A stretch of 64,000 nucleotides of DNA from Asanoa ferruginea (GCF_003387075.1 NZ_QUMQ01000001.1:5270001-5334000); one strand, 5' to 3'; counted from the stretch's first letter, positions 8,424 through 16,538 are shown. Program-made: numbers and translations. Notes: a model not told the origin generated them from the sequence alone.

Positions 8424-9421
8424 CAGAGCGCGTCGAGTCCACGTAGGACCGACTCCGGCGTGAACGGCATCGTAGTGAGCCGCACGCCGCAGGCGTCGAA
8501 GATGGCGTTGGCGATCGCCGGGATCGGTGCGTTGGCGGTCATCTCGCCAATGCCCTTGGCGCCGAACGGGCCGTTGGACGCGGGACGTTCGAGGATCACG
8601 CTGGTCTGCACCGGGATCTCGGCGGGACCGGGCATCAGGTATTCGCTGAAGTCGACCGGCCCGTGCGCCCGCGACAGCGGGTAGTAGGGCTCGGTCGACT
8701 CGAAGATGGCGTGCGAGACGCCCATCCAGGCGCCGCCCTCGACCTGTTGGGTGGCCATCGCGGGGTTGAGCGCGCGGCCGATCTCGTAGGTGTTGTGCAG
8801 GCTCAGCACGGTCACCACGCCGGTCTCGTCGTCGACCTCGACCTCCGCGACCGTGCAGGCGTGGGCCTGGCACGAGTCGGGGTCCATCTCGCCGGTCTCC
8901 GGCACCGGATAGCTGCGCTCCTTGAGGAACATGCCCCGCCCGGCTATCGATTTTCCCTGCTTGAAGTGGGCCGCCAGCGCGATGTCCGAGATGTGGATCT
9001 TCGTGGCGGGGCTGCCCTTGAGCAGGACGTAGCCCGAGCCGTCGGTCTCCAGGTCACCCGCGTCGACCTCGAGTTCGTCGGCCGCCACCTGGAGCATCAC
9101 CTCGCGGGCCTCGCGCGCGGCCATGATGACGGCGTTGCCGACCCGGTGCGTGCCGCGGCTCGCGAACGTGCCCATGCAGTGCGGGCCGGTGTCGGTGTCG
9201 GCGGTGTCGATGATGATCTGCTCCATCGGCATGCCCAGCGTCTCCGCGGCGCACTGCGCGACCACCGTCTTGAGGCCCTGGCCGAGGTCCACCGAGGACA
9301 GACTGACGACGAAGCCGCCCATGGTGGTCGCGTGGATCAGCGCCTGGGACGGGTCGCCGCCGAGGTTCATGCCGGTGGGGTAGTTGACCGACGCGTAGCC
9401 ACGGCCGTAGCGCAGGGTCAT
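8423..9421 (-). CDS. Molybdenum hydroxylase large subunit, C-terminal half (separate gene)
   Basis: 332 residues starting MTLRYGRGYASVNYP. It corresponds to the second molybdopterin-binding domain of xanthine-dehydrogenase-family large subunits: VDLGQGLKT, TFASRGTHRVGNA and, near the end, GAKGIGEM with the catalytic Glu of the family. Its ATG overlaps the stop of the N-terminal half (ATGA) and is preceded by GAGAGGAG at 8 bases, a better site than most in this window. Together with the upstream gene it makes 790 residues, the usual size of one intact subunit. Either a stable gene fission or an old frameshift explains this; the ribosome site favours fission. Confidence 0.85.
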   Translation of the reverse strand: MTLRYGRGYASVNYPTGMNLGGDPSQALIHATTMGGFVVSLSSVDLGQGLKTVVAQCAAETLGMPMEQIIIDTADTDTGPHCMGTFASRGTHRVGNAVIMAAREAREVMLQVAADELEVDAGDLETDGSGYVLLKGSPATKIHISDIALAAHFKQGKSIAGRGMFLKERSYPVPETGEMDPDSCQAHACTVAEVEVDDETGVVTVLSLHNTYEIGRALNPAMATQQVEGGAWMGVSHAIFESTEPYYPLSRAHGPVDFSEYLMPGPAEIPVQTSVILERPASNGPFGAKGIGEMTANAPIPAIANAIFDACGVRLTTMPFTPESVLRGLDAL

Positions 9422-10794
9422 GCGCCGGCTCCTCTCGGGGTCGTCGACGACATCGCCTGGTATTCCGGTGGCAGTTCGTGCCCGACCAGGGCCGCGGCCC
9501 GCTGGATGACCTCGATCAGGGCCGTGCCCGAGGCGACCTTGCGGTGGGCCTTCATGTCGCCGTCGCGGTAGGCGTTGCGCAGCCGGAACTGGAGCGGGTC
9601 GATGTCGAGCGCCCGCGCGATCTGGTCCATCTGCGACTCGATGGCGAAGTCGGCGATGGTGACACCGAAGCCGCGCATCGCGCTCGACGGCGTGCGGTTG
9701 GTGTAGACGCAGTGACAATCGACATAGACATTGGGAATGGTGTAGGGGCCGGGCATGTGCGCGGCCGCCTTCGTGGCGCCGTAGGGGGAGTGCCGGGCGT
9801 AGGCGCCGGCGTCCACATAGAGCATGATCTTGCGGGCGATGATCCGCCCGTCGTTCATGACGCCGTCTTTGATGTAGATGCGCTCGGCCGCCCGGGGCGA
9901 CGAGACCTGCATCTCCTCCTCGCGCGTGTAGACGAACTTCACCGGCCGGTTGGTGAGCGTGGCCGCGATGCAGGCCAGCGGCTCGACCATCACGTCGACC
10001 TTGCCGCCGAAGCCGCCACCGACCGTGCCGCCCTTGACCTGGAGGTCGGTGAACGGCCGCTTGAGCGTCAGCGCGGTGTTGTCGAGGGTGAAGAAGGCGG
10101 CCTGGGTGTTGCTGTGGATGAGCAGCCGGCCGCCGGCCTGCGGCACCACGATGCAGCCGGTGGTCTCGGTCGGCGCGTGCTCGATCGGGGCTGAACTGTA
10201 GCGCCACTCGAAGATGTGGTCGGCCTCGGCGAAGCCCGCGTCGACGTCGCCGAACCGGATCCGGCGGGCGTGGTGGCCCTCGTAGACGAAGTAGTTGGTG
10301 CCGGCCCGCTTGATGACCGGCGCGTCGGGCGTCATCGCCTCTTCGACATCCAGCACCGCCGGCAACTCGGTGTAGCTGACCTTCACCTTGCTGGCGCCCT
10401 CGAGCGCGGCCGCCTCCGAGGTGGCCACCACGGCCACGATCGGCTCGCCGACGTAGAGGACCCGATCCTCGGCCAGGACGGGCTCGTCGTCGGGGCCGAT
10501 GCCGATCAGCCGGAGCACGCCGTACCAGTTCTCCGGCACGTCTTTGTAGGTGATCACCCGCAGCACGCCCGGCACCCGCAGCGCCTCGGAGTAGTCGACG
10601 TCGTCGATCAGCGCGTGGTGGCGTGTCGAGCGGTGGATCTTGAGGTGGGCCAGGTTGGAGAAGTTGCGGTCCTCGAAGAACTCGGTGCGTCCCGTGACGT
10701 GGCCGAGCGCGTCGGAACGCTGCACCGGGGTGCCGATGACCTTGAAGCCGGACTCGCGCTCGTCCTTGAAGTATTCGTTGTCGATGCGTGCCAT
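9418..10794 (-). CDS. Molybdenum hydroxylase large subunit, N-terminal half (separate gene)
   Basis: 458 residues starting MARIDNEYFKDERES. It contains the a/b hammerhead domain (GRTEFFEDRNF to LEGASKVKVSYTELP) and the first molybdopterin domain with GGTVGGGFGGK and SSAMRGFGV. The AMRGFG loop is of the xanthine-dehydrogenase type; CO dehydrogenases carry AYxCSFR or AYRGAGR there, so this is not a CO dehydrogenase. The protein stops at PRGAGA, just where the interdomain linker is expected, and the second domain is encoded by the next gene. Split large subunits are known for nicotinate dehydrogenase of Eubacterium barkeri. The substrate is probably an N-heterocycle or aldehyde. Confidence 0.87.
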   Translation of the reverse strand: MARIDNEYFKDERESGFKVIGTPVQRSDALGHVTGRTEFFEDRNFSNLAHLKIHRSTRHHALIDDVDYSEALRVPGVLRVITYKDVPENWYGVLRLIGIGPDDEPVLAEDRVLYVGEPIVAVVATSEAAALEGASKVKVSYTELPAVLDVEEAMTPDAPVIKRAGTNYFVYEGHHARRIRFGDVDAGFAEADHIFEWRYSSAPIEHAPTETTGCIVVPQAGGRLLIHSNTQAAFFTLDNTALTLKRPFTDLQVKGGTVGGGFGGKVDVMVEPLACIAATLTNRPVKFVYTREEEMQVSSPRAAERIYIKDGVMNDGRIIARKIMLYVDAGAYARHSPYGATKAAAHMPGPYTIPNVYVDCHCVYTNRTPSSAMRGFGVTIADFAIESQMDQIARALDIDPLQFRLRNAYRDGDMKAHRKVASGTALIEVIQRAAALVGHELPPEYQAMSSTTPRGAGA

Positions 10795-11294
10795 CAGAGC
10801 GCGGCCTCCTCGGAACCGGTCCGGCGCCGGCGCCGCTGTGCCGCGTCGAGGATGGCGCTGACGATCGGCGCATACCCGGTGCAGCGACAGACATTGCCGC
10901 TGATCGCCTCGTTGACCTCGTCGCTGGTGGGATCGGGGTTGCGGGCGAGGAGGGCCTCCGCCGACATGATCATTCCCGGGGTGCAGAACCCGCACTGGGT
11001 GGCGAACCCGTCGAGGAACGCCTGCTGCACATCGCTGAGCACCGGCCCGTCGGCCAGTCCCTCGACCGTCGCGATATCGGCGCCGTCGATGGTGACCGCC
11101 GGCACCAGGCACGACACCACGGGTGCGCCGTCGAGCAGGACCGTGCACGATCCGCAGGCGCCCTGCGCGCATCCGCGCTTGGTTCCCATTAGGCCGAGCT
11201 GTTCGCGAAGTGCGAGCAGCAGGGTGGTCTCGGGCTTGGCCATGAACGCCTGGTCGACGCCATTGACCTTGAGATTCACGATCCTGACCGGCAT
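10794..11294 (-). CDS. Molybdenum hydroxylase 2Fe-2S subunit, CoxS-like
   Basis: 166 residues with all eight cluster cysteines. The plant-ferredoxin-type cluster uses Cys42, Cys47, Cys50 and Cys62 (GCAQGACGSC), and the second cluster uses Cys101, Cys104, Cys136 and Cys138 (CGFC and CRC). The subunit passes electrons from the molybdenum site to the FAD subunit. Its stop overlaps the ATG of the next gene (TGATG), and it starts 16 bases after the FAD subunit gene. The gene order medium-small-large followed by MoxR and VWA is that of cox-like operons. Confidence 0.95.
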   Translation of the reverse strand: MPVRIVNLKVNGVDQAFMAKPETTLLLALREQLGLMGTKRGCAQGACGSCTVLLDGAPVVSCLVPAVTIDGADIATVEGLADGPVLSDVQQAFLDGFATQCGFCTPGMIMSAEALLARNPDPTSDEVNEAISGNVCRCTGYAPIVSAILDAAQRRRRRTGSEEAAL

Positions 11295-11310
11295 GGCGTT
11301 GGGTTCCCTA

Positions 11311-12102
11311 TCAGTGGCCGAGCAGGGCCCGGCGGAGGTGGACGGGGAAGACGCGGGTGCGATACCACGCGGAGGCGTAGGCGTCGTCGGCCGGCGCGAT
11401 CTCGCCGAGCCCCGCCTGTGCGGCGGCCGACACGGTCGCCTCGGTCAGCGGTCGGCCGGTGAGGGCCGCTTCGACGGCGTGCGCGCGGATGACCCAGGGG
11501 CCCACGCCACCGAGGGCGACCCGCGAGCCGGTGACCAGACCGCCGGCCTCGGTGATGGCGGCCGCGACCGTGACGACGGAGATGGAGTTGAAGCGGCGCC
11601 GGGCGGCCTTGAGGTATCTGAAGGTGCCTGGCGCGGGCCGCTCGAACGCGACGGAGGTGACCAGCACCGACGGGCGGTCGTGCGACACGAAGTCTTCGAC
11701 CGGCAGGTCGCGGGTGCCGGCGTCGTCGAGGAGCGTGACCCGGGCGTCGAGCGCGACGAGGGCGACGGCCAGGTCGCCGTGCGGCTGGCGGGCGAACAGG
11801 TTGCCGCCGACGGTCGCGAGATTGCGGACCGGGACCGAGGCGATCGACCGTACGACCGGATTCAGGTCCTGATCCTGCTCGAGTTGGGCGAGGGTGGTGG
11901 CCGCGCCGATGGTCACCGTCGAGCCCTCGATGTGGACACCCGAAAGGCCGGTGCGGCGCAGGCTGACCAGCTCGGTGGGCGGTGACGCGTAGTCGTTGAG
12001 CCAGGGCATCAGGCTCGTGCCGCCGCCCATGGCCGTGGCGCCCCCGGCGATCAGGCCGACCGCGGTGGACACGTCGTCGGGGACATGAACCTCGGTCAGC
12101 AT
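11311..12102 (-). CDS. Molybdenum hydroxylase FAD subunit, CoxM-like
   Basis: 263 residues. The FAD-binding PCMH-type fold shows IAGGATAMGGGTSLMPWL (family AGGTDL-type loop), TIGAATTLAQLE and VRNLATVGGNLFARQPHGDL, where the usual ATxGGN motif contacts the flavin. It accepts electrons from the 2Fe-2S subunit and hands them to an acceptor. This is the first gene of the nine-gene minus-strand operon; the operon promoter must lie in the 47 bases between its ATG and the divergent GntR gene. Confidence 0.93.
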   Translation of the reverse strand: MLTEVHVPDDVSTAVGLIAGGATAMGGGTSLMPWLNDYASPPTELVSLRRTGLSGVHIEGSTVTIGAATTLAQLEQDQDLNPVVRSIASVPVRNLATVGGNLFARQPHGDLAVALVALDARVTLLDDAGTRDLPVEDFVSHDRPSVLVTSVAFERPAPGTFRYLKAARRRFNSISVVTVAAAITEAGGLVTGSRVALGGVGPWVIRAHAVEAALTGRPLTEATVSAAAQAGLGEIAPADDAYASAWYRTRVFPVHLRRALLGH

Positions 12103-12114
12103 CCGTGCCCCCTT

Positions 12115-12140
12115 TATCGATATCGATAATCAACGTATAC
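12115..12140. promoter_or_regulatory. Probable operator/promoter between the GntR gene and the hydroxylase operon
   Basis: The 47-base gap between the two divergent genes is strikingly A/T-rich for this window. It contains a perfect 14-base palindrome, TATCGATATCGATA (12115-12128), and a smaller one, GTATAC (12135-12140). The position fits autoregulation and control of the hydroxylase operon by the GntR protein. The GntR start has no Shine-Dalgarno sequence, so a leaderless mRNA is possible. Confidence 0.55.
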
Positions 12141-12149
12141 GGTCTACCT

Positions 12150-12830
12150 ATGCTGGTCAACAAGACGAAGCCGACGCTGAGCGAGAGCATCCGCGACGGC
12201 CTGGTGGAGCTGATCGTGTCGGGGGAGCTCAAGGCCGGCGAGCGGCTGATCGAGACGAAGATCGCCGCCGACTTCGGCACCAGCCAGGCACCGGTGCGCG
12301 AGGCGTTGCGCGAACTCGAGGGTCTCGGTCTGGTGGAGAGCCGCCCTCGGCGCGGCCGACACGTGCTGCCGTTCGTCGAGCAGACCATCCGCGAGGCCTA
12401 TGTGGTCCGCGCCGCTCTGGAGGAGACCGCGACCCGGCTCGCGCTGCTCGGCGGCCGGCTGCCGTTCGACGAGATGCGCGCCGACGTGGCGGACATGTAT
12501 CGCTGCGCGACCGTCGACGACGTGCGGGCGATGGGTCTGGCCAGCACCCGCTTCCACCGCCGGGTCATCGTGGCCGGCAACAACTTCCTGCTCGAACGGG
12601 CCTGGGAGGCGCTCCAGATCGAGGCCCGCACGGCCATCGCGCTGGTGGTGACCAAGCCGCGGCTGCGCGACGTGGCCGACGAGCACGCCGAGCTGCTCCA
12701 GGCGCTCGAATCGGACGACGTCGAGGCCGCGTGCCTGCACACCCGGGCACACCAGTGGGCCTACGCCGACCTGCCGCACGACATGCACGGCACCGCCCGC
12801 ACGGTCCGCTTCCCGGGTGCGGTGGCTTGA
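12150..12830 (+). CDS. GntR-family (FadR/FCD type) transcriptional regulator
   Basis: 226 residues from the ATG at 12150 (MLVNKTKPTLSES). The N-terminal winged helix is clear: LVSG-type helix then AADFGTSQAPVREALRELEGLGLVESRPRRG. The C-terminal all-helical FCD domain includes AYVVRAALEETA and TRFHRRVIVAGNN, with metal-type ligands expected in that region. An ATG 45 bases upstream would start inside the palindromic operator and is less likely. It is transcribed away from the molybdenum hydroxylase operon and probably represses it until the substrate or product binds the FCD domain. Confidence 0.92.
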   Translation: MLVNKTKPTLSESIRDGLVELIVSGELKAGERLIETKIAADFGTSQAPVREALRELEGLGLVESRPRRGRHVLPFVEQTIREAYVVRAALEETATRLALLGGRLPFDEMRADVADMYRCATVDDVRAMGLASTRFHRRVIVAGNNFLLERAWEALQIEARTAIALVVTKPRLRDVADEHAELLQALESDDVEAACLHTRAHQWAYADLPHDMHGTARTVRFPGAVA

Positions 12831-12855
12831 CAGGCAAGTGGCTGCTTGCATAACG
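12827..12855 (+). promoter_or_regulatory. Probable promoter and operator of the ArsR-VOC operon
   Basis: A consensus -35 box TTGACA (12827-12832) overlaps the GntR stop codon. Seventeen bases later comes ATAACG (12850-12855), a plausible -10. The spacer is an inverted repeat, GCAAGTGGCTGCTTGC (12834-12849, arms GCAAG and CTTGC). A repressor binding between the two boxes would block RNA polymerase, which suits autoregulation by the ArsR protein that starts at 12863. Confidence 0.5.
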
Positions 12856-12862
12856 TTGCGTC

Positions 12863-13138
12863 GTGGGTGACGTCTTCAAGGCTCTGGCCGATCCCACCCG
12901 CCGCGCCATCCTCGACGAGCTCACCGACCGTGACGGCCAGACGCTCTTCGAGATCTGCGCGCGCCTGGCCGGCAAACACGGGTTGGGCTCGTCGCGGCAG
13001 GCGATCTCGCAGCACCTCGACGTTCTCGAGGCCGCGGGCCTGGTCGAGACCAGGCGCGAGGGCCGCTTCAAGTTCCACTTCATCGACACCGCGCCGCTCG
13101 CCCCGATCGTGGAGCGGTGGCTCAAGCGGAAGGAGTGA
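12863..13138 (+). CDS. ArsR-family winged-helix regulator
   Basis: 91 residues from a GTG. The sequence MGDVFKALADPTRRAILDEL is the hallmark ArsR N-terminus and SSRQAISQHLDVLEAAGLVETRREGR is the recognition helix and wing. No cysteine metal site of the arsenic type is visible (only one Cys), so it is more likely a non-metal member of the kind found next to VOC or SRPBCC genes. The next gene starts 5 bases after its stop, so they form a two-gene operon. Confidence 0.9.
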   Translation: MGDVFKALADPTRRAILDELTDRDGQTLFEICARLAGKHGLGSSRQAISQHLDVLEAAGLVETRREGRFKFHFIDTAPLAPIVERWLKRKE

Positions 13139-13143
13139 TCGGC

Positions 13144-13533
13144 ATGCGGATCAACCTGGCCAGCGTGCTGGTTGACGACCAGACCAAGGCGCTGCGCTTC
13201 TACACCGAGGTGCTCGGCTTCAAGGAGAAGACCAACGTCTCCATGGGCGAGCACAGCTGGATCACCGTCGTGTCGCCCGAGGATCCGGACGGCACCGAAC
13301 TCGTCCTCGAACCCGACGAGCATCCCGCGGTCAAACCGTTCAAGAGCGCGCTGGTCGCCGACGGCATCCCGTTCACCTCCTTCGCCGTCGTCGACGTGCA
13401 CGCGGAATACGAGCGGCTGCGCGGGCTCGGCGTGCACTTCACCCAGGAGCCGGCCGAAATGGGCCCGGTGACCACGGCGGTGCTCGACGACACCTGCGGC
13501 AACCTCATCCAGATCGCGCATCTGAACGCCTGA
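13144..13533 (+). CDS. VOC-family (glyoxalase/bleomycin-resistance-like) protein
   Basis: 129 residues from the ATG at 13144, which follows GGAAGGAG at 7 bases; a longer reading from 13117 would overlap the ArsR gene. The paired beta-alpha-beta-beta-beta modules of the VOC fold are visible (LVDDQTKALRFYTEVLGFKEK, then DTCGNLIQIAHL). VOC proteins bind a metal and catalyse glyoxalase, dioxygenase or epimerase reactions, or simply bind drugs. Co-transcription with an ArsR regulator suggests that its ligand is sensed; the reaction cannot be told. Confidence 0.9.
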   Translation: MRINLASVLVDDQTKALRFYTEVLGFKEKTNVSMGEHSWITVVSPEDPDGTELVLEPDEHPAVKPFKSALVADGIPFTSFAVVDVHAEYERLRGLGVHFTQEPAEMGPVTTAVLDDTCGNLIQIAHLNA

Positions 13534-13590
13534 TCGCTGCGCGGGTGAGGCGGCACCCGTTGACCGGCGCCGTCGGGCAGCATGGCGCCT

Positions 13591-15171
13591 ATGGAGGGAC
13601 TGCTGCTCGTCGTCGTGCTCGGTGCGACCGTTCTGGTGGGCACCACGATCGGCCAGCGCTACAGCGTCGCGCCGCCGGTGCTGCTCATCACGTTCGGCGT
13701 GCTGTTGGCGTTGATTCCCGGGCTGTCGCACGTCCAACTGCCGTCCGATGTGGTGTTGTTGCTCTTCCTCCCGGCGATCCTTTACTGGGAGAGCCTCAAC
13801 ACCAGCCTGCGCGAGATCCGATCCAACCTGCGCGTGATCATCCTGTCGGCGGTCGTGCTGGTCATCGTCACGATGGTGTCGGTCTCCTACACGCTCCAGG
13901 CGGTCGGCGTGGCCGCGTCGGCGGCCTGGATCCTCGGCGCGGTCCTGGCGCCCACCGACGCCGCCGCCGTGGCCGGCCTGGCCAAGCGGATGCCGCGGCG
14001 CACGCTGACCACGCTGCGCGCCGAAAGCCTGATCAACGACGGCACCGCGCTCGTCCTCTTCGCGGTGGCCGTCGGCGCGCTGGTCGACAACCACGTGCCC
14101 GGCCCGGCCCTGCTGGTCGGCGAGCTCATCTACTCGTCGGCCGCCGCGGTCGTGGTCGGGCTCGTCGTCGGCTACGGCGTCGTGCTGGTCCGCCGCTACC
14201 TCGACGACCCGCAGCGCGAGGGCGGCCTGAGCATCCTCACCCCGTTCGTCGCCTTCCTGGTCGCCGAGGTCATCCACACCAGCGGGGTGGTGGCGGTCGT
14301 GGTCTCCGGCCTCGTGCTGTCCTGGGCCGGCCCGCGGGTCATCCGGGCGCGGTCGCGGCTGGAGGCCTACTCGTTCTGGGACCTGGGCACGTTCATGCTC
14401 AACGGCAGCCTGTTCGTGCTGGTCGGCCTCCAGATACCCAATGCCATCCGCGGCATCGAGAGCCGATCGACCGGCAGTGCCATCGCGCTCGCCCTGCTCA
14501 CGGCCGGTGCCGTGATCTTCGTCCGGCTGGCGTGGTCACACGTGGCGGCGTTCGTCATCCGGCTCGTCGACCGGCGACCGGTGCAACGCACCCGCCGGGT
14601 GAACTGGAAGATCCGCACGGCCAGCGGCTGGGCCGGCTTCCGCGGCGCGGTCTCGCTGGCGGCCGCGCTGGCCGTGCCCCGCACCTTGGACGACGGCTCG
14701 GTCTACACGGATCGCGACCTGATCGTCTTCTGCACGTCGGTGGTCATCGTGGTGACCGTGCTCGTCCAGGGCCTGACGCTGCCGATGGTGGTCAAGTGGG
14801 CCGGCCTGACCGGTGACCAGGCGCGGGAGGAGGAGACCCGGCACGCGCGGACCCGCGCGACGGAGACGGCGCTGTCCGCGTTGCCGGAGATCGCGGCCCG
14901 CTTCGGGGCGCCCGAGGAGGTGGTCGGCCGGATCCGCGACGAATACCAGGGTCACCTCGACCAGTTGCGCTCCGAGGGCGCCGAGCACGGGGTGGCGGCC
15001 TGGCAGGACCAGGTCGAGCGGCGGGTGCGCCTGGAGGTGCTGGACCGCAAGCGCCGGGCCGTGACGGCGATGCGCGACGACCGGGAGATCGACGACATTG
15101 TCCTCCGCGACCTCCAAGCGTCGATGGACATCGAAGAGGTCCGGCTGTTGGGACCCGCGCCCACGGATTAG
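13591..15171 (+). CDS. CPA1-type Na+/H+ antiporter
   Basis: 526 residues, starting MEGLLLVVVLGATVLVG; an ATG three codons earlier is equally possible. About twelve hydrophobic helices are followed by a cytoplasmic tail of about 120 charged residues. The ion-binding region LAPTDAAAVAGLAKR (around residue 127) and RAESLINDGTALVLF are typical of NhaP/NhaG-like exchangers of the CPA1 family, which swap internal Na+ or K+ for external H+. A second, distinct member lies at 57637. Confidence 0.93.
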   Translation: MEGLLLVVVLGATVLVGTTIGQRYSVAPPVLLITFGVLLALIPGLSHVQLPSDVVLLLFLPAILYWESLNTSLREIRSNLRVIILSAVVLVIVTMVSVSYTLQAVGVAASAAWILGAVLAPTDAAAVAGLAKRMPRRTLTTLRAESLINDGTALVLFAVAVGALVDNHVPGPALLVGELIYSSAAAVVVGLVVGYGVVLVRRYLDDPQREGGLSILTPFVAFLVAEVIHTSGVVAVVVSGLVLSWAGPRVIRARSRLEAYSFWDLGTFMLNGSLFVLVGLQIPNAIRGIESRSTGSAIALALLTAGAVIFVRLAWSHVAAFVIRLVDRRPVQRTRRVNWKIRTASGWAGFRGAVSLAAALAVPRTLDDGSVYTDRDLIVFCTSVVIVVTVLVQGLTLPMVVKWAGLTGDQAREEETRHARTRATETALSALPEIAARFGAPEEVVGRIRDEYQGHLDQLRSEGAEHGVAAWQDQVERRVRLEVLDRKRRAVTAMRDDREIDDIVLRDLQASMDIEEVRLLGPAPTD

Positions 15172-15241
15172 CGGAATAATCTTGGGCTCAGCGACTTGTA
15201 ACGGTTTGGAGCACGTTTCACTCGTCACGGAAGAAGGCGTC

Positions 15242-15634
15242 ATGGCGGACAAGCCCGTTCTTCAGCCCGGGCCCAACCACCCGATCACGATCACGTCGAA
15301 CCACAACCGGGTCGTCGTGACCGTCGCCGGGAAGGTGGTCGCGGACACCCGCAACGCGCTGACCCTGCAGGAAGCGTCCTACCCACCGGTGCAATACGTG
15401 CCGCTGAGCGACGTCGACACGGCGGCCCTGGAGCGCACCGACACGGAGAGCTACTGCCCCTACAAGGGCGACGCGAGCTACTACTCCATCCCGGTCGGCG
15501 GCGACAGCGCCGTCGACGCGGTCTGGGAATACCGCCAGCCCTACGCCCCGGTCGCGGAGATCAAGGGCCACGTCGCGTTCTACCCGGACCGGGTCGACAG
15601 CATCGACATCGAAGCCGACGGCGACCCCTCCTGA
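15242..15634 (+). CDS. DUF427-domain protein
   Basis: 130 residues from the ATG at 15242, preceded by GGAAGAAGG. The DUF427 signature is present: VVTVAGKVVADTRNALTLQEASYPPVQYVP, then ESYCPYKGDASYYSIPVGG and ending YPDRVDSIDIE. The family is a small beta fold, very common in actinobacteria and of unknown biochemical role. Its reading frame extends further upstream but that would run into the antiporter gene. It ends at a strong hairpin shared with the convergent DUF1996 gene. Confidence 0.9.
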   Translation: MADKPVLQPGPNHPITITSNHNRVVVTVAGKVVADTRNALTLQEASYPPVQYVPLSDVDTAALERTDTESYCPYKGDASYYSIPVGGDSAVDAVWEYRQPYAPVAEIKGHVAFYPDRVDSIDIEADGDPS

Positions 15635-15640
15635 GCGGGC

Positions 15641-15668
15641 GGCCGGCGATCCTGAGGGGTCGCCGGCC
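15641..15668. terminator. Bidirectional terminator hairpin
   Basis: GGCCGGCGA (15641-15649) pairs perfectly with TCGCCGGCC (15660-15668) across a 10-base loop. It sits 7 bases after the DUF427 stop and 16 bases before the DUF1996 stop on the other strand, so it can serve both convergent genes. Confidence 0.75.
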
Positions 15669-15683
15669 CATTGACTCTCTCGG

Positions 15684-16538
15684 CTACGGCTTCTTCGGGT
15701 CGAGGCCGAATCCGTTGCACTGGCGACCGCCATTGATGCAATAGGTCACCAGGTAGGCCTGGCGGGCCGGATCCCAGCCGTTCATGAAGTCGTAGTGGAA
15801 CGTGAAACTGCCACCCGACGAATAGGCGAGCCCGCTGGTGTCACCGTTGCGCAACGGGTAGGGCAGCTTGATCTCGAGCATCGGCAGCGGCACCGGGTGG
15901 TCGGCCGGGCAGACACCGCGGACCGGCCACGCCATGTGCGACTTGTGGTCGGCGGTGTCCAGGTGCACGCCGTCCCAGCAACTCGGTGCGGTGAGCCGCA
16001 CCTGGAGGCTCGACCCGGCCGGACACGACGGTGGGATGTCGCTGCCCTTGTAGCCCGTGCATTGCCAGTTGCCCGTGAAATGAGCGACGTCCGGGGCCCG
16101 GGCGTCGCCGACGAGCAGCTTGAAGCCGGGTGGGAACGGCTTGACCGTGCGATAGTCCGTCACGTCTGACTTGTAGTAGACGGTCGGCTTGTCCGGCTGT
16201 ATCGGCACGCCGCGCTGGAGCAGGGTCGGGAACCAATAGCCGGAGGCGTCCAGCGTGTCCTCGCACGACGTGGTGCCACCGACCAGCGACTGCGGTGTCG
16301 AGGCCGCGTTCACCGTGGGGTTGCCGACGAACGAATGGTTGTGCGAGGCCCCCGGCAGGCCGGGGAAGACGATCGGGTCGTCGTTGAGCGTGTGGTTGAC
16401 CGCGCAGTTGGCGTGCATCTCGTGGTAGGGCGTCCGGGGCGGATCGTCGGCCGCGGCGGCCGGCCCCGAGACCGCCACACCGCCGGCGAGTGCCAGCAGC
16501 ACCCCGGCGATTCCGGACACGGTGGATCGCAGTCTCAT
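15684..16538 (-). CDS. Exported DUF1996-domain protein
   Basis: 284 residues from the ATG at 16538, which has AAGGAG 6 bases ahead; a longer reading is less likely. A classical Sec signal peptide (MRLRSTVSGIAGVLLALAGG) ends near Ala-Ala-Ala at about residue 30. The mature part starts the DUF1996 domain with ANCAVNHTLNDDPIVFPG and ASHNHSFVGN, and has conserved Cys, His and Trp residues (DHKSHMAWPVRG). The family is secreted in fungi and actinomycetes and its function is unknown; a carbohydrate or cell-wall role is only a guess. It is divergent from another exported protein at 16852. Confidence 0.9.
   Translation of the reverse strand: MRLRSTVSGIAGVLLALAGGVAVSGPAAAADDPPRTPYHEMHANCAVNHTLNDDPIVFPGLPGASHNHSFVGNPTVNAASTPQSLVGGTTSCEDTLDASGYWFPTLLQRGVPIQPDKPTVYYKSDVTDYRTVKPFPPGFKLLVGDARAPDVAHFTGNWQCTGYKGSDIPPSCPAGSSLQVRLTAPSCWDGVHLDTADHKSHMAWPVRGVCPADHPVPLPMLEIKLPYPLRNGDTSGLAYSSGGSFTFHYDFMNGWDPARQAYLVTYCINGGRQCNGFGLDPKKP

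Noticed and set aside
7557-12102. Aerobic CO dehydrogenase (coxMSL)
   Set aside because: The gene order fits, but the large subunit has AMRGFG where CO dehydrogenases have AYxCSFR or AYRGAGR, and it is split in two genes.
12863-13138. Arsenic or metal sensor
   Set aside because: The ArsR protein has only one Cys and none of the paired metal-binding cysteines of ArsR or SmtB; no metal-resistance gene is nearby.
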